The notes: generated by a model not told the origin, from the letters alone. Counted from the stretch's first letter, positions 49,121 through 63,663 are shown. The stretch is DNA of 64,000 bases from Ascidia mentula (GCA_947561715.1 OX387198.1:17608001-17672000); one strand, 5' to 3'. Program-made: numbers and translations.

Positions 49121-50366
49121 TCAGTGGTTTTTACCAAGTTCGATCGAACACCTGGGGTTCGATGGCGGCGTTTCAGGGGTACAACGAAGGTCTAACGATT
49201 TACAAAAAATCAGCCAACGTTTCAGTCATATTTTTCTTTAAAATTAGATGCAGAAAGAAAAATATTTACTTTCGTAAGTTATGAACCGGTAGGCACCGGG
49301 TGGTTCGATTGTAACCAATAGTTTCACTTCTGTGATGAAACAATGACATGACTACTATTGGAGCTCGCATGAGTTGGTTAATTGCTGGCCACTTGCGTGA
49401 ATTTGAAAATCGTTCGTGGTTATGGATGACCTAAACAATCAGCACATACATGACATCATTAGGCTTTAGAAAAGGGCGTTTCAAAACATTTGTGTACATC
49501 CTGTGGTGGAATAAAAAGACGTTCCAGTGGCGCAACCGCTTTATTGAGCGACTATGAAATATCATGCGCATTCCAAATCTCGGACTTGAGTCATTTCTCC
49601 CCGACCCATCTTTGAATACCATTGCATTCTAAACAAAAAAATAATATCCTGCATGCGAAAATGACGTATTTGCTTGGACAAAGTAACCCAAATTTATTAA
49701 AATTGTGTTAGATTGATTTCAGTTCGTGTTCCGTTTCTTCTTTTATATTCGTGGGAGTGTTGTGGCAACACGCATGCTTTCTTCGGCCTAGTTCTGACCA
49801 CGCCGCATGTTTCCTGAAACTCAACACTGGACCACCAGACGGAAAGGACACAGGCGGAATTAAGCCTTCCTGCAGAGCTAAAAACAATTAAGCTGCTGAA
49901 TAAACTCTGCTGGACAAACACATTTTTTCTGACACTTCGTTATAAATTTCAGTCTGTCTATTCAGTCTGCCCATTTCGTAATCCTTTAGTCTGTCTCGAC
50001 CCTGCTATTTCTCGCCAACGCGCTGTGACGTTCACGTTCTTTTGATAGTAATTCGCTGCAATTCAGTCACGTGATAAACTCTAGGTAAACGCGCTTGGAA
50101 CAAATTTAACTGTACACCGCCTGGCATTGCAAATGTATGATTCCATCAATAAATACGTCTGCTCACGGAGTTTTAAATTCAGTAGTCTACAACAAGAACA
50201 TGCAAGCAGACTTTAGCTTCAGCACAGCAGCAGCAGACCGGGAATCAAATTTGTACGACGCAGTGTAAACACCAAACATTTTGAGGGGTACAAATCATAT
50301 TATGCCTCCACCTAGCAAAATATATCGCCCCCCCAGTATTTTCGCCCATGGTTTCAGTATAGTTAA

Positions 50367-51248
50367 AGTGCATATGACACAGCCATGACAACTTTGCGTA
50401 AAACTAAAGGTACATCTACAACAAACATATATCCAAAGTTTCACGGTTCTACGTCAACTAAAAAATGTAAAAAACTGCACGAAAAGTAACGGCGACCAAA
50501 AATCGTAAACCTTTTGCGCTAAGGAGAAAATGACATCACATAAGGCACTCGCGTCGAAAAAATGCATTGTTTAGATAGGAGAAGGCGCCTTTTTTTGCAG
50601 ATATCGAATAGTTTCAAACATGGGAGAATCCACAGATTACGTTACCGTAAAGGTCAGGACAGGGTTTTGCATCACACAAAAATTTGTCATTGTGACGTCA
50701 CGAATCAAAGGCTTATTTGTCTCTAATTAGCGGAAGACCATAGGGTATAGCAGAAACGACATAACTGTGAGTGGACAAAACGACAATGCTAAACTAACGG
50801 TTTGTCTCTGTCGTGTTTTCAAAAGTTCATGTATCACGTCAGCGATCATAAATGCTGTAACAACTAGATCACCCTGTCCCAGTAACTGTTTTATTATTAC
50901 ACAACTAAATAGGACATAATGGGTCGAACAGCGGCCATCTGTCTTCAGCTTAAATTAACATAAAAATCCGTTTATTTCACTTGTTTCCTTTTTGTGCCCT
51001 GTTTAATGCAATATTATGCTTAAACCGGTTTTAAAATGTTTTGACCGAAGCGCCTTCTATGACGTCACGCAACAATATCTCGCTTTCGCACGATTTCGTT
51101 CGCAGCGGCAAAAGTGCGACTTTGATCAGCTGTATCTCAGAAACCAGTCGTTGTATCAAGCTACTTTTTTCGCCAAAAATGTTCTAAAGTTATGAACATC
51201 TCTTAGTTTGATTAATAACATGTTTTATTTTTCCGTGTCATATGCACT
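50367..51248. mobile_element. piggyBac-like MITE, 882 bp, with TTAA target duplication
   Basis: Bounded by TTAA (50363-50366 and 51249-51252) and perfect 14-bp inverted ends, AGTGCATATGACAC and GTGTCATATGCACT. The TTAA duplication is the hallmark of piggyBac transposition. No transposase frame is present, so it is non-autonomous. The clean ends suggest that it is younger than the partial copy at 48660. Confidence 0.75.
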
Positions 51249-51657
51249 TTAAAGCAGCAAATTGTAATTCGATTTGTTTTAAAAATTGATTGCACATGAA
51301 TACAATTTTCATCTATTTCTGCCCTCTATAATTGCATCAAATATAGTTCTTAAATCATGGCTTTAGCAGACCAATGCTACTGTTTATTTGTTCAACAAAA
51401 TAGCTGCTGGAGGTTTAAATGCAAGACTTTTTTGTCTTTTTTACTTCACAATGTGGGCCCTAAATGATAAAAATTAGTACTTTGTTGGTAAATTTTCATG
51501 TTGATCAGTGACGATTGATTTAAATGCTATGACGAAAATTACTTGTGTTGCTATTATTTTTATTGGTGCTCGAAGATCGTTTGACAATCTTTAAACTGGA
51601 TTGCAAATACCCTGGCCTTTAAAAAGAGCTGAAAAACAAAACAAAATGAGATTTCCA

Positions 51658-51663
51658 TTTATT
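51658..51663 (-). terminator. Poly(A) signal AATAAA (minus strand), U2AF
   Basis: TTTATT on the plus strand reads AATAAA on the minus strand, about 115 bases after the U2AF stop codon. Confidence 0.55.
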
Positions 51664-51779
51664 TACATGCAAGAAATGGGTCAAAGCTGACATAAAAAGA
51701 ATTGCTGTTCCCAGGCATTTTGTTGGTTTCTTCAACAACAGGACTATGATGACTTTTTAAAACAACCTCATGTTCATGT

Positions 51780-53857
<2,078 letters not shown>

Positions 53858-54597
53858 ATTTTATTGCAAGAACAGTTTTTCTGGAAAATGGTAAAACATT
53901 TCTTTTTTTAAGAACCTTTGTGTAATATTATTTTCCCCATCCCAATGGCAAGTACATTTACGCCGACAACAAGTGCAATAAGCGACGAGAAAAGCTTGAA
54001 ACTGTAAGCAGTGCATACACTGATACACACAATACACAAATAGCTCTTTTTTGTTAAATCAAGGTTAAACAATTGGCAAATTCATAACGAAATGGTGCGG
54101 CTGTGCGTGCGGGTGGAACTTTAATTTTAGAACGTTTAGTTTAGAATTCATCATGATTATTGATACGATACCTGGTCCTGGTGGTCAAAACTTATTTTCA
54201 GCTTTCAAAATTATTTGTGTTGATAAATCAAATCATAAACATGCCAAATAAAACTATATGTGAATTGCCTGTATGCTACGCAAAAACTCGCTACAGAATA
54301 AGACCGCAACTAAATAAATAATTTGTAATCACAAGCACAACTCTCGATAAATCACCACTATATCGAATCAATCCACGCACGTTCGCCTTCCATCGCTTTT
54401 CGCAAGGAATTGTGGTACATTTTTACCACCAACCACCAGAGAGCGCAAATTAAAATTGTAATTTTTAGGTATGTGGTTATATTGGAAGGGCACAATGCCA
54501 CAATTTACCATGGAGATTAACATACAACAATATGCTATTAACCGCCATGAAAACCGAACTTTGAAGCTTTCAAATTAAGTTAAACCGGAGAACTATT

Positions 54598-54623
54598 ATA
54601 TATGTATATTAATATACATATAT
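54598..54623. repeat. Perfect 26-bp AT palindrome
   Basis: Each half is ATATATGTATATT, meeting its own complement at 54610/54611. Only AT-rich cruciform or low-complexity meaning can be claimed. Confidence 0.6.
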
Positions 54624-54639
54624 TAAAGGAACACAATTT

Positions 54640-54905
54640 TATTGAGTCGGGAGCATGCGTCTCCTGCAAAAATGGTTTAGAATTCTTACTACATTTATTT
54701 ATAGAGTGTCCAGTAGTAAAAAAAAAATTAGGAAAGTGTTTTTAGTTTTTAATTGTGCGCTGCTTTGTGCCCGTTTTTTCACCATATATAAATGTAAATA
54801 CGCAAATAGACGACCGACCATAATAGACTTTGTGTTAGCTTTACAGTCAACACCAACAAGTGAATTGAGTATCGCTCGAAAAAAACGAACTAAATATTTA
54901 TAAAA
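54640..54905 (+). mobile_element. LINE 3' fragment (end of reverse-transcriptase ORF)
   Basis: One frame reads GACVSCKNGLEFLLHLFIEC, the C-x2-C...H-x4-C zinc-knuckle-like ending seen in many LINE ORF2 proteins. After a frame change the text continues LLCARFFTIYKCKYANRRPT and IIDFVLAL, like the last residues of such ORFs, to a stop at 54903. It is 5'-truncated, as usual for LINE copies. Clade not assigned. Confidence 0.5.
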
Positions 54906-55644
54906 GAAAGTGGTTGTACCATGCTTGACTTTTACCAAAGCAATATGTCTTTGATGCCGATTTCTAAACAGTAAAAATTCGTGTTTTGCCTTTAATCTCT
55001 TTAATTTGCTGTTTATTGTTCTTTTTTTAAAAAAAATTAATCGTTAAAAAAATATGTTCGTTTTAGGTTACAAAAAATGTCGTTGCTTCAATGAATATTT
55101 ACTGATGCGTGACAGCTTGTGTTGTTTGGAGACCAGGAAAATTATATCCAACCTATTATTTTTACTTGAACTATTACAACCTTTCCGTCAAAAATGTATA
55201 AAAAAAAGAAAATTTATAGTTTTTTGTAATAAAAAGGTAGTTTTTGTATTATTTACCGAAATATCCTGATCTATAAAGGTGGAACGCACAGTAGCACGTA
55301 TGGTAGGGCTTTGACGAAAAATATAATCATTAGGCTACCAAGTCAGCCCCACCCCCATGTAAAGAAAGTAGGCCTATGTCTCCTAAAAGAATGCGGGAAA
55401 TTGTAATATCTTAAAAAATAAATGCAAAATACTGGCATAAATTAGGGTCTAGTGTAAAAGCTTACATACCACCTATGTTTTTTTTTCGTTTTTTAGAACA
55501 AAGTGCACTTATACACAAAACCATTAAATTGGGACTTAAATAAAACACAATTGTATGTTGATAAGTGGTATTAAAATATTTGCATTTCTGTGTTATAGGG
55601 TACTTCATGCAATATTTTTAATTGAAAATCCATGAGATTTGTTT

Positions 55645-55655
55645 TGTCTGGGCAG
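55645..55655 (+). promoter_or_regulatory. Candidate 3' splice acceptor before the coiled-coil gene start
   Basis: GTTTTGTCTGGGCAG ends 19 bases before the ATG at 55675 with no matching 5' exon in sight. It may take a spliced leader or a remote 5' UTR exon. Confidence 0.3.
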
Positions 55656-55674
55656 AGGTATTTTATTTGATGTA

Positions 55675-58600
55675 ATGACAGATAGTACAGACAAACTTTT
55701 GGATGAAATTGATGTAAAATTAAAGAATCTCCCAATCAGGTATTGGGGTTACATGTTTTTTTCAACCAAGCATAGAGTAAATCCTGCTGTACATGACATC
55801 ATCTTAAGCAGGCTTAACTTGTAGCTGAAGCATTGCATAAAATTGGGTGTCATCATTTATATTTGTTGTTGTGCAACTCTTCAAGTAGTTTACTGTATAG
55901 TAACAGATTTTATATGTTATATTGTATCATTTATTTTTACAGAACTTTTGTTGAAAGCAGCAATTACCCCGTAGAAAGTGAAAGAATTTTTCAGAAGAAA
56001 GAAAGGATGAATTATGACAGAGGTTTGCAAACAACAAACTTTTTTCTAGTGAGCTGCAGACAGGGCCACTATTTCGACCTAACATGTCTCACCAGTGCAG
56101 CTATAGTGTGATTTGGAACAATCTTGACAGCTAAGTAGTCGGCAAGATTTCCACTTTGTGGTGACTATACAGCCACCATTAACCATTGGGTACCAAACTA
56201 GGTGTAACCTGCCGGAAACTTTTTTTTTCTAAATTTCACACAATAAACCAGTGGTGAGCCATATTTTTGTAAATGAACACATCCTTTATAGTAAACAATA
56301 AAGCAAAATTACACAACACAGGACATGCATGCAAAATCTGGCTCACCATTCGTTTATTGCACTGTGCTGAGAGTATATTTATATTTCTTTACAATAGATT
56401 TTTTATATTTCAATCGTTGTTTTACAAACTTTTCAAAGTGTTTTTATATTTTAACATGTAAAAAAGGGTGTCATAGTGGTACACTTTTGGACAGTATTTC
56501 TTCTTTTTGACATAGATCCTTACTTAAATTGTGCACCCCCACATTAATAAAATATTTTGAGCAAATTACATTTCTATCAAAAGATATTGTTTATCATTTT
56601 CAGCCCAATTGTATGTGCATATATGTTGTGCCATTTAGCTTTGGTTTCAAAGATTGTGCTAATAATTTATTTGTCTACAAGCTTTAAGTTAAATTGCTAT
56701 TTAAATTGCAACATGTTTTTTGAACAGATCCAATTTCAGTTCACAGCAAAGGCGAAGTATCAAATGAAAAATATTCATTTCATAAATCATATGATGATGA
56801 TATTAAGAAGCTACGGAAAATGCTTCAACAGGTAAAAATAGAATACTAATTTAGTAGAATATAATATCTACATAAAAGTCACTGCTGATTAAAATAGTAA
56901 CTCTGCTATGTATGTATCAATGATGTTTTTTAGCAATCATTTGATACAACTGATGAGAGTCACAGCCCCCAAGAAGACACATTTAATAGGTATAATATGT
57001 AATTTGTTGGATTTTGCGGTTTTATATAGGTTCTTTTAAAGTGTAGTAGGTTCTTGTATATAAAATCATACAGGAAAATATACTGGTATAACAATGTCTT
57101 AGCTGTTCATCAAATAATTCCAAAAACTCAACATCTTGTTGTATTTTTTTAGTTCTGCTATGGGAACAGAAGTGATAATTGAGTCCAACAACAATTCACT
57201 TCAGGGCAGTGCAAACAGCACATGCACAGAAGATTTCAGGAAAAATGAGTTGTATACATGCTCATGTAATTGTGGAGCAAAGGTTAGTGTCCAAAAAAAA
57301 ACATTAAAAATCCCTTCTGCACCAAAACCTGCAAATGATGTCTTTTTAGCTTGAGCAAATAATTGAAGAGAGAAATGAATTGAAAGCACGTATTCATCGT
57401 GGTGAAGCATCCAAAGCCAGTATTGAGGAGCGACAGGAATTGGAACATGCTCTGCATGCAGCGAAAAGTGAAATTTTTCGTGAAAGAAAGCGTTCCAGAC
57501 AAATTATTGAAGATTTGGAAGATGTTTGTGCATTATAATTGATACAGTGATGGAATTTAGTTGCTAATTCCTTTTTATTTGCACAGAAACTCGAAGAAGC
57601 TCAACATCTATATGAAACATTAGAAAAGAATGATTTGGCACCTAATTTTTCAAAGGAATTAAATATGAAAGATGAACTTATTCAGTCACTAAAAGAAAAG
57701 GTGAATATATAAAACTTATTCTCACCAACAGTTTTTGCCTTCAGTATGTAGTGCTGTCTATTTCAAGTGGTGTAAATGAAAAGAATGTTTTTTGCTTGCC
57801 TGACGTAATCTGCACAAATCTTAGTGTATCACTTTTGCTATTTGTTACCAATTAACATAATGTGTATGTTGAAATAACAATTTCTTCGAACTGCAAGTAG
57901 AAATAGCAATAAACAAATGAAACCAGGCCGCCAAAGCAACTAATATAAGCTTGAAATAACTTCAAAACATTGCAGAAGAAAACGATTATAAAAAGAAGTA
58001 GTATGGTGTTAATAATACTCTATTTGCTAATAACTGGATGTTACATTTTAGGTCCAGTCACTTGAAATAAGACTTGAAAACCAAAAGATTGACATTGACA
58101 AAGATAGAGAAATCAATTTGATGTCACAAAAATATGCACAGTATGTTGAAATGTTGTTTGGGTAGTGTCGTTATGTTTATGTATTTTCCCCTTTGTACTG
58201 GAGGGTTCTGTGACATTTGGAATCAGGTTACTGTAACACTGGACAGGTTTAGAAATCTAACACAATTATAAATATAACCTTAATAAAATATGCTTCAAAG
58301 CAAAATTGTTCACAGACAAAGCCAAGAGCTAGAAAATACTACAAAGAAGTTAAATGAACAACATATGCAATATGAAGAAATGGTAAGTTGTACTTTTGGA
58401 TAAGTAAGTAGTGTACCATAATAGTACTAAATTTAAACAAACACTCTTTAAACAAAGTGTCAGGATGACTATCCACTATCTTGGTAAAAAAATTGTTTAG
58501 TTATTTAATCATTACTTCTAAAATCACAATTAATTAATGAACTGCCATGTACTGCTTGTTTAGAAACAAACTGTTCTTGCAACTGAGCAAGGAAAGTGGG

Positions 58601-60439
58601 AACGCTTACTCACTGAAAGTGAAGAAAGAGAAAAAAGGGCATCTAAGAAAAGTTTGCTTAGTATTAATGAACTGGAAAAAGAAAATAGAAAACTTGTTTC
58701 AATCATAGAGGATTTAACAAATGTTAGTTTGTCACATACGTTGATAGTTCAGCCCATCTTAAAGTTTGTTTTGTCACTCATTCAGAGACAAAACCAACTG
58801 TGCAAAGACCTGGAAGAGAAAGAACGTTTTACTATTGAAGATTTAAAAACAAAAGTAAACAAAGTTAATGAGGAAAATGATAATCTGAAGGAAAAAAATG
58901 AATGTTTAAAAGAGGAAATTGCCAACTTGTTTTCAAAGGTAAGCATTTATTGTTGGTTGTTGAATGCCTTTATTAGCAATAACATTTATTGCAGAACTCA
59001 CAATTTGAAATTGAAATGATAAAGCGTGAAAAGCAACAAAAAAAAGATTATTCAAATAAGGAACAAGAACAAAAGTTTGAAATTAAAGAACTTCACGAAA
59101 AAATTGAGCACCTACAACTGGAAGTGGCTGATGCTTTGTTAAAAGTAAAGTTTAAAAAATCTATATTTCAATTGTATTGTCTTGACATGGCAATTTTAAC
59201 TGCTACGTACTTGATTGTATAAGCAATGCTGGACTGTTTCAGCAATAGTTTTTTAAAAGTAATGACTATTTGTGTCAGTTCTATTTTAAATCCATTGTTT
59301 TGATACAGACAAAGAATGGACGTGTTGAATCTGAGCACAGAGAAAAACTTTTGGTTAGCAACATTTTTGATCAGTGTCAAAAGCTTGTAATTCTCTACAA
59401 ATCTATGAAGCCCAACATTGAAACTTTTGAAGTTTTCAGTGGCAATCAGTATGTGTAGATTGGATAAAGTTGTTTAAAAGTTTGTTTACGACCATCTTAA
59501 TTTTTAGACCTTTGTCAACAAAGGAAGCTGTAACTCGCCTTCATGAAGTGGTTCAATTACTTTCACGCTCATCAAATGAACTTCTGTGTGAGGTGGCAAG
59601 GTTAAAGAGAAATGCACGCAGGCCCATTGATTACCACAAATCTTCTCACAACACTTTTACAGATGATGAAATTTCCACTTTAAGGTATGTTGACTCAGAA
59701 TATGATTTATGTTTTTTATGGAAGTTGGGGAACAGAATGTCACTATTTTCTGTTGCAATAGAAAACAGTTGCAAGATAAAGAAGATGAAATTCAAAGTCT
59801 TAAACTAAATATGAACCACTGGAAAGATTTAACCGCTCAACGTTTGACGAAAAAGTTTCAGGAGGAACTTCATCTGCAGATGGAAAGGTAATTTGTTTTT
59901 TGGACTTTAATCATAAACTTCACCATTTTCATTTGTGCAGAAAAATGGGAATAAGTTACCCCGATCCCCAAGCAACATGTCAGGTTAGTGGTTTGCATGT
60001 TTAAAAAACTGTATGTGGGGCACTCTATTGCCAAATTCTAAATTGTGTGATTGGTCTTTTACCAAAAAAAATTCTTCTTTTTTAGTTATATTTTTTGTTT
60101 TTTTTTTGTGTAAAAATATGTTTCCATAAATGTCTTAAAAAGCAAAGGGTGGAAATCGTTGCAACTATGAGTGGGTCATGGGGATTGATTCCAGGAATTG
60201 TTTTGTGTAACATTTAAAATTTGACAAGGTCAACTATTCATCATCTGCAAATGATTCAAGTACTGTGAAACTTTTGTGTCACCTCCAAAGTCGCGTGAAA
60301 CAGCTGAGATCTGAAAATGATGTAAGTCAATGTCTTTTGTTAAAATTACAGAATGCACTGGCATTTTTATATGATGTTTTTTTCATAGTTTTTAAAGTCA
60401 AGCAGCATCATTCGTGGAATTAACGAAAGCGATGGATGA
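55675..60439 (+). CDS. Coiled-coil protein, unidentified
   Basis: Eighteen exons: 55675-55739, 55943-56022, 56728-56831, 56934-56989, 57153-57282, 57350-57523, 57587-57700, 58052-58140, 58316-58382, 58564-58722, 58786-58938, 58995-59144, 59309-59448, 59508-59684, 59762-59887, 59941-59983, 60229-60321, 60389-60439. They sum to 1971 bases, 656 aa, with all phases consistent. Start MTDSTDKLLDEIDVKLKNLP; stop TGA at 60437. Residues from about 145 to 440 are almost unbroken heptads rich in Glu, Lys and Gln. A more globular stretch follows (LVSNIFDQCQKLVILYKSMK; TRLHEVVQLLSRSSNELLCE), then more coil and a C-terminus SRVKQLRSENDFLKSSSI. A Cys pair (CSCNCG) sits just before the first coil. I do not recognise the family; a centrosomal, ciliary or other cytoskeletal role would fit but is only a guess. 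Confidence 0.8.
56241..56359. repeat. Foldback repeat, about 119 bp, in an intron of the coiled-coil gene
   Basis: Left arm CAATAAACCAGTGGTGAGCC pairs with right arm GGCTCACCATTCGTTTATTG, with two mismatches in 20. The CAGTGGTGAGCCA core resembles hAT-type ends, so it may be a very small MITE. It lies in the intron 56023-56727. Confidence 0.6.
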
Positions 60440-60709
60440 CATAAATACCATTAACTTTTCCGATTTTAATAATTTTTTTGTGTTGGTAAAATATTGTTTA
60501 ATTCTTTTCTAGTACTTTATTTCTTTTGCAAACACATAACCTATAGCTTAATATTGTTATTTTATGCTAATAGTGCCATTTATGAGGATTACCATTGTTT
60601 TGAATTTGTTTTAAACAACTTTTTTTTTTGAAAAAAAAAAGCTTTGAACAAATGAATTTATTATTTATCTGCATCTTCATCATAATCCTAATTCTTAAAC
60701 CTTTGATAT

Positions 60710-60715
60710 AATAAA
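60710..60715 (+). terminator. Poly(A) signal AATAAA, coiled-coil gene
   Basis: AATAAA about 270 bases after the TGA of the coiled-coil gene; no earlier canonical hexamer was seen. Confidence 0.4.
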
Positions 60716-62410
60716 ATCACTGTGGGAAGTAGTAGTTCAATATTATTGAAACAGAGTGAGAACCTACCATGAATCTTATTTCGTTGGTAGTGCAAAATTA
60801 AGTTTGCAGTAGTAATGTAATATCAAATATTTTTAGTGAGAAGTGGTAATGTTACAGTTTTGTTTCCAACAATATGTTTTAACTCAGGAAATGCAAATTT
60901 GTATTGTTACAGTAGTTTGATTGTTACCAAATGCTCCAATGGTGCTTGCAAGAGTCTTAAGAAATGCCTGCTTGCTTGTTGGCTACCTGCAATGTCAATA
61001 GGTAGATTAATGCTGCAAAACGAACCGAATACCCATTCCGATTTTCGGAAAAAAATTAAAAAACTTTAGTTAACAAAATTCGTCAATGTGGCTGAGCTAA
61101 TGATGATCTCAGTTTTAAATTATTCATCCTTTTCGGATAGTTATAATTTGGATCCGACTTCTTGCTAACCGTAATGCTAGCTTGCGTTACATATGTGGCA
61201 AAAATAGCTACTACCTGAAGAGAATATGCTGTGTTAAGGTTAGCTTATCGTGAGTCGAACAAGTAAGAGTGGGGGATTCATAAATGTTCTAAAACTTCCT
61301 TTGTGAAGTGATGTAACATAGCATAACTTTATTGCGGTAATTTACTCAAGAGATTGGATGTTAACCCATTTTCTAGCCTTTGTGGACATATTGACCAGCT
61401 AAACATTTTTTTATAACGGATCCAAATGTATTGACATGGTATACTTATACGTCCCAAATCATTGATAACCTTGTTTAGCGAGTGTGGCGCAACACGCCAA
61501 AACGAAAGTCGGTAAGTATCGTTTTCCGAAGCTTTGTCCGAAAGCCAAAACATTTTTAAAAAAATTCTGTTTTATGTAGTAAATGCTGTGTATTATCCGA
61601 CCGGGTCCGGGTACCCGGATTCGTCGCAGCACATCACTATGGTCAACACAAATCGTTTCGGGACTGTTTCCAGGGTTATGGAGTCGCGCAAAAATTAGTC
61701 GATTCTGTCGGACTCTGCCCTCGCAGAGCGACACTCTCGGACTAAGGCAAACTGTGACTTCTTGATCTGAAGGTTACTGGAGTTAAATAACTCCTTTACA
61801 AAGTCAGTCTAACTCCTGGCTAAACGCATATATCCGCTAAGCTTCAAACCAGTCCAAAGTTGTTCATAAATCCGTTTATTGTCGACAATCTAGTTAGGTC
61901 ATAAATCACACAACGCAGCAGTTTCAACGCAAGCAGAACCAATTGCAGCTTGGATCCTAACATAGCAACAGTAAAATCATTCTGATTGGCAGGTCGATTA
62001 GGTCAGATACTTGATTAAATATAGCTTACCCAAATGCCCTAAATAGGTTGTTTACGCATAGATTGAATTTATTTATTGTTTATCATGACGTTGCTTATAC
62101 CTATAAAGAAGTATTTCCCACTATATCCTCGTATTTGAAGTCGTAAAATTACTTTTTAAAAATAGAATGCCACTCACATAATGAGTTATCTTCTTTCACA
62201 TTCCGAAAAAAATCTCTTTTTGTGTGGTACGTGTTGTTTTCTTCAGTAATATTTACGTTGCCAAATCGCCGACCGTAAATGTTGTAGTTTTAATTAAGAC
62301 TCCGACTCTACAACCCTTATCGCGAAACTGCGAAACTAAGAGCCCGGGAAATAGCGGGCCCGACAACTTTGATATTGGGCTATTGCATGGTATATATTAA
62401 AAGTGGCCAC

Positions 62411-62572
62411 GACGGCTTGGTCCGCTAAAAGTACCTTTATTAACTACAGGTGAGAAGACGGCTTGGTCCACTAAAAGTACCTTTTAATATTACAGGTGAG
62501 CTATAGGACGGCTTGGTCCGCTTAAAGTACCTTTTAATATTACAGGTGCGCTATAGGACCAATAAGCCGTCC
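62411..62572. repeat. Tandem array, three units of 47-49 bp plus an inverted half unit
   Basis: Units start GACGGCTTGGTCC at 62411, 62458 and 62507, followed by AAAGTACCTTT, an AT tract and ACAGGTGAG (third unit ACAGGTGCG). The array ends with GGACCAATAAGCCGTCC (from 62557), which is the unit head in inverted orientation. Confidence 0.8.
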
Positions 62573-62972
62573 TGTTTTATTATTCTATGGTGAAACACAT
62601 GCATCTGCTGAACCTTCTCGTGAAATGGTAATTATTGATGCGGAACACTTTTTACAAAATAACGTATTTGGATTCTGCCAGAATCACAATAGTTTCAAAA
62701 CAATTAAACACGTGGAAACAGCTGTGCGAACTGTTGTTATTGTCTCTTTGGTTTCATGAGCTGTTAAAAGCTTGAAATGGCTGTAATTGGCGATGTTACC
62801 GAGTGCTTGAATGATTTGATTCAGATAGTGTTACAAGATTCAAAAGAATGTAATATTTCTTGCCGCCAAAGAGGTAGGCCAACTTTTTGCGGGAAAGGCA
62901 AGAAATTCCCGATACTTTGCTAATGGAATACAAAAATCTAGGCCTTTGGTCTAGTGTGAAAGTGAATTAAAT

Positions 62973-63131
62973 CAGGGCTTCCCAAACTTTTTTTCGTAAA
63001 GAATGAAAAACTTCACAAAACTAAATAGTGCCAGCATTCTTAAGTGTTGTTAGTGTTGTATTTTGTGTAATATTGGTGAACTCTTTCTCTCTATCAAGTT
63101 TGTTGTACAACTCCCAGTTTGGAAAGCCCTG
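62973..63131. mobile_element. hAT-type MITE, 159 bp
   Basis: Starts CAGGGCTTCCCAAACT and ends AGTTTGGAAAGCCCTG, 15 of 16 positions complementary. The CAGGG/TTCCCAAAC form is typical of hAT ends. The 8-bp flanks (AATTAAAT, CAATAAAG) do not match well. It has no coding capacity. Confidence 0.7.
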
Positions 63132-63364
63132 CAATAAAGTACTTGCAATGTACCAAAAGGAAATGTTTCCAAGTAAAAACCCTTGCTCAATAACAATTGG
63201 CATATTAGCCTTGATTTTCCTATTTTGTGTAATTAAGTTGTACTTTATTACCTGACATGTCTGTAATTAAGTTGTACCAAGTTGTAACCTGACATGTCTA
63301 CAACATTTTAGCATGGCATATTTTTAAGTATATGGTTTACATTCACTCAGAACTTTCCACTGAA

Positions 63365-63663
63365 ATGTCATCAGAAGACGAATCTGAGGACAGTGACAGT
63401 TTAACTTCAGACTCATCAACATCTTGGTATTAAGTTAAATTATTTGGACCGGCCACTTTTATGTGTTGTTTTTTTGTTATAAAGTAAATATATGCATTTG
63501 TGGATCAAAACTTAAGTGTTTTTTTTGTTTATTTGCAAGTTCATCTGATAGTTCAGATGAAGGTACATCGATACATAAACCTCAATATATGATGGAACCT
63601 ATAACTGACAACAATGTATCAGTCAATCAGGTGGAATCCATTTTTAAAGAACTACTTCTTCAG
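63365..63663 (+). CDS. 5' end of an unidentified gene, continues past the window
   Basis: Exon 63365-63426 starts ATG TCA TCA GAA and encodes MSSEDESEDSDSLTSDSSTS; its phase-2 end (TG) joins exon 63540-63663 to give C-SSDSSDEGTSIHKPQY and then VNQVESIFKELLLQ. A further acceptor-like TTTCAATTCAG lies at the very end of the window. The Ser/Asp/Glu-rich start is low complexity and possibly a CK2 substrate region. Nothing identifies the family, and the start is the first in-frame ATG that leads into a good donor. Confidence 0.5.

Larger units (their letters stand above)
48310..51650. other. Intergenic region between the convergent myosin XVIII and U2AF genes
   Basis: 3.3 kb without coding potential. 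It holds two copies of one DNA-transposon family (48660-49120 partial, 50367-51248 whole) and otherwise unremarkable AT-rich sequence. Confidence 0.5.
53858..55674. other. Intergenic region between the divergent U2AF and coiled-coil genes
   Basis: Shared upstream region of the two genes. It contains a 26-bp perfect palindrome (54598-54623), a LINE 3' fragment (about 54640-54905) and AT-rich sequence. I see no TATA box that can be assigned with confidence. Confidence 0.45.
60720..63364. other. Intergenic region with tandem array and MITE
   Basis: 2.6 kb with no credible coding sequence. It includes a 12-bp palindrome CCGGGTACCCGG (61607-61618), the tandem array at 62411-62572 and a hAT-type MITE at 62973-63131. 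Confidence 0.45.

Noticed and set aside
61459-61734. 91-codon minus-strand frame with VPGPGRIIH
   Set aside because: No family resemblance, no splice context, and part of it reads through the palindrome CCGGGTACCCGG; most likely a chance frame.
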